64,000 nucleotides of DNA from contig NZ_CP094264.1 in assembly GCF_023614235.1 (NCBI RefSeq), forward strand, positions 2,914,001 to 2,978,000, given 5' to 3'. A program made the translations under genes and the position numbers. The notes beneath the pieces are model-generated. The model saw nothing but the letters and a program-made list of their open reading frames with translations, searched no databases and was not told the DNA's origin. Below are positions 62,428-64,000 of this stretch, piece after piece. Source of the stretch: Streptomyces sp. MRC013 (GTDB taxonomy: Bacteria > Actinomycetota > Actinomycetes > Streptomycetales > Streptomycetaceae). Positions within the stretch are counted from its first letter, which is position 1. Each line of letters starts with the position of its first letter.

Positions 62428-63486
62428 TCACCTGTCCGGGCGGACGACCCCCAGGATCGGCATCGAACCGGCCCCCGCCACCGTGATGTGCCGTCCCGGC
62501 CGCGGGGCGTGGACCATCATCCCGTCCCCGATGTACATCCCCACGTGGCTGGCGTCCCCGAAGTAGACGATCAGGTCGCCGGCCCGCATGTCCCGGATCG
62601 CCACCCGCGGCAGCAGCCGCCACTGCTCCTGCGACGTGCGCGGGATGCCGCGGCCGGCCGCGCCCCAGGCCCGCTGCGTGAGCCCCGAGCAGTCGTACGC
62701 GTCCGGGCCCTCGGTCCCCCACACGTACGGCTTGCCGACCTGTGCCATGGCGAATCCGATGGCCTCCGCGCCCTGCGCGCTCGCGCTGCGGCTGGTCTCC
62801 TTCAGGGCACCCGAAGCCAACCATGCCGCCTGCGCGTCCATCTGCGCCTGTCGCTCCAGGTGCCGCAGGCGCTCCCGCTCGGCTGCCTCCAGTTGCGACT
62901 CCAGCCTCTCCGCCGCGGCGATCTTCTGGGTTATCAGCTTCTTCGTCTCGGCCTGGCGGACACGGTTCGCCTCCAGGCGGGCCCATTCGACGCTGGCGTC
63001 CCTGGTGTACGTCTCCAGGTCCTCCTGGCCGCGCCGAAGCTCCGCCAGCAGGTCCCTGGTCGCCTTCTGGCCCTGCGCGAGGCGGTCGACGCCCTCCAGG
63101 AACAACCGCGGGTCGTCGGTGAGGACGAGCTTCGCCTCCTCCGGGATCCCGCCGTTGCGGTACTGGGCGCGAGCGGCCGCGCCGGCGCGCCGCTTCAGCC
63201 CGGCGATCCGCTCCCGGCCGTCCACGATCGCCTGGGACAGCTTCGCGATCTCGGCGGACTGCTTCTTCGCCCGCTCCTCCGCGAGGTTGTACGCGTCGGT
63301 CGCGGAGGACGCCTGCCGGTACAGCGCCTCGATCTCCGCGCGCACCTCCTCCAGGCTCCTCCGCGGCTGCTGGGCGCCCGCGCCGGGAGTCGGCGCGGGC
63401 ACGGGCGCGGCGTGGGCCGGCCCGGCGAGAACGGTCAGGGCGCACACAGCGGTGATCGCGATGGTGACGCGACGGCGTCGATTCAC
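62428..63486 (-). CDS. Secreted NlpC/P60 peptidoglycan endopeptidase (RipA-like)
   Basis: A 352-aa secreted hydrolase. The signal peptide covers VNRRRRVTIAITAVCALTVL to PAHA. Residues 50-230 form coiled coils with FtsX/EnvC-like autoinhibitory character (EVRAEIEALYRQASSATDAY). The NlpC/P60 domain has the catalytic Cys in YDCSGLTQRAW and His in SHVGMYIGDG, with a second HAPRPG. GTG 63486 has GGGGGAAG just upstream. It likely cleaves D-Glu-mDAP/LL-DAP bonds during growth or sporulation. No c-di-AMP riboswitch of the ydaO type was recognised in the 200 bp upstream. Confidence 0.9.
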   Translation of the reverse strand: MNRRRRVTIAITAVCALTVLAGPAHAAPVPAPTPGAGAQQPRRSLEEVRAEIEALYRQASSATDAYNLAEERAKKQSAEIAKLSQAIVDGRERIAGLKRRAGAAARAQYRNGGIPEEAKLVLTDDPRLFLEGVDRLAQGQKATRDLLAELRRGQEDLETYTRDASVEWARLEANRVRQAETKKLITQKIAAAERLESQLEAAERERLRHLERQAQMDAQAAWLASGALKETSRSASAQGAEAIGFAMAQVGKPYVWGTEGPDAYDCSGLTQRAWGAAGRGIPRTSQEQWRLLPRVAIRDMRAGDLIVYFGDASHVGMYIGDGMMVHAPRPGRHITVAGAGSMPILGVVRPDR

Positions 63487-63705
63487 AGGCTTCCCCCTCC
63501 GGACGTCGACCGGCCAGGCGGCACCGCACCCCATCTGATTTACCGTCAGTAACCCTCGGTGCCGCTGGCGATCGTGCCATGTCACCGGTGAAAGTAACAG
63601 GGCCGGGAAAGGAGTCCCGGTGGCCTTCCACAGGTTGGAGGCGAGTGGCGCCACCCGGGCGGTCGTCCACAGGGAGGGGTTGCGCCGCCGTGGGGCGCCG
63701 TGCTT

Positions 63706-64000
63706 CTACCGGGACGCCACGGACCATCCCCGCGGGGCCAGCGCGTTCCAGCGCACCGTCAGCTCGCCCTGGCGCCAGCGCCGGTGCCCGTCGGTCAGCG
63801 GCCAGTCCGCCGCCAGGGCCGAGGCCGTCGCGATCCACCGCTGCCGGGCGCCCAGGGAGGCGTACGGGGCGGCCGCCGCCCAGGCCCGGTCGAAGTCCCG
63901 CAGGAACGCGTGGACAGGCTCGCCCGGGACGTTCCGGTGGATCAGCGCCTTGGGGAGCCGCTCCGCCAGATCGGAGGGCCGCTCCAGGGAGCCCAGCCGC
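63706..64000 (-). CDS. Uncharacterised protein, C-terminal fragment
   Basis: An open frame enters from the right edge and stops at TAG (63708-63706), giving 97 residues: RLGSLERPSDLAERLPKALI, VPGEPVHAFLRDFDRAWAAA, ARQRWIATASALAADWPLT and ending RWNALAPRGWSVASR. Trp-rich, no membrane segments. I do not recognise the family; its start is outside the window. Confidence 0.55.
   Translation of the reverse strand, partial: RLGSLERPSDLAERLPKALIHRNVPGEPVHAFLRDFDRAWAAAAPYASLGARQRWIATASALAADWPLTDGHRRWRQGELTVRWNALAPRGWSVASR

Noticed and set aside
63487..63705. c-di-AMP (ydaO-type) riboswitch before the NlpC/P60 gene
   Set aside because: Expected by analogy with other Streptomyces hydrolases, but the conserved sequence blocks were not found.

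Overview
The window is about 70% GC with GTG/ATG starts and strong third-position G/C bias. It carries mycothiol synthase, GlnR, Nur, RsiG and a Pst/PPK phosphate block, so it is almost certainly a Streptomyces chromosome segment. From memory, the gene order matches the S. coelicolor core region running from the csoR/pit genes through pst-ppk, mshD, glnR, cysA and nur to dtd. Parts also follow M. tuberculosis order: mshD-glnR-LmeA-CysA-SseC-nitrobindin, and the HBHA cluster Rv0474-0476.

Layout. 1-6.4 kb: the tail of an IS5-type transposase, then a minus-strand polymorphic-toxin locus. It holds an SseB-like gene, an ESX-like gene, a 1544-aa WXG/RHS toxin with an unclassified C-terminal domain, and a small low-GC putative immunity gene. 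6.7-10.4 kb: a cell-wall hydrolase, a PAP2 phosphatase, a lipoprotein and two small proteins. 10.4-20.8 kb: phosphate and copper block, with csoR and its palindrome, PhoU-like plus Pit, then pstSCAB (PHO box upstream) and the overlapping NUDIX-CHAD-ppk genes. 20.8-28.8 kb: accessory DNA with an ISL3 remnant, an FtsX-type ABC transporter, a two-copy 29-bp repeat of CRISPR geometry, a decayed stretch and a DUF2079 membrane protein. 29-33.2 kb: mshD (frameshifted here), a secreted 5'-nucleotidase and an HtrA-like protease. 33.5-36.7 kb: accessory insert with a TetR / CatB-type acetyltransferase pair and a broken macrolide-type glycosyltransferase.

36.7-43.9 kb: a LacI regulator, glnR, a MoaD/ThiS-like protein, a repeat-rich membrane protein, an LmeA-like protein, and the sulfur unit (cysteine leader peptide, cysA, DUF1416). 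44-46.2 kb: two paralogous small secreted proteins and a DsrE protein. 46.5-50 kb: a 33-aa membrane peptide, nitrobindin, nur, ygfZ, dtd and rsiG, the c-di-GMP-binding anti-sigma-WhiG factor. 50-57 kb: a drug-type ABC-2 exporter (ATPase frameshifted here) with a divergent TetR and two operators 21 bp apart, a second TetR, a HelD-like helicase and an ATP-grasp protein. 57-64 kb: a DUF5710/HNH-like protein, a YCII protein, the XRE-HBHA-DUF2516 cluster, a SpoIIE-type phosphatase, an NlpC/P60 hydrolase and a partial unknown gene.

Main themes are phosphate homeostasis (PHO box, Pst, Pit, PPK, CHAD), nitrogen and sulfur control (GlnR, Cys leader, CysA), thiol chemistry and envelope remodelling. Two conserved genes carry single-base indels in G/C homopolymers, which suggests either assembly errors or recent decay. 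No rRNA or tRNA gene was recognised.
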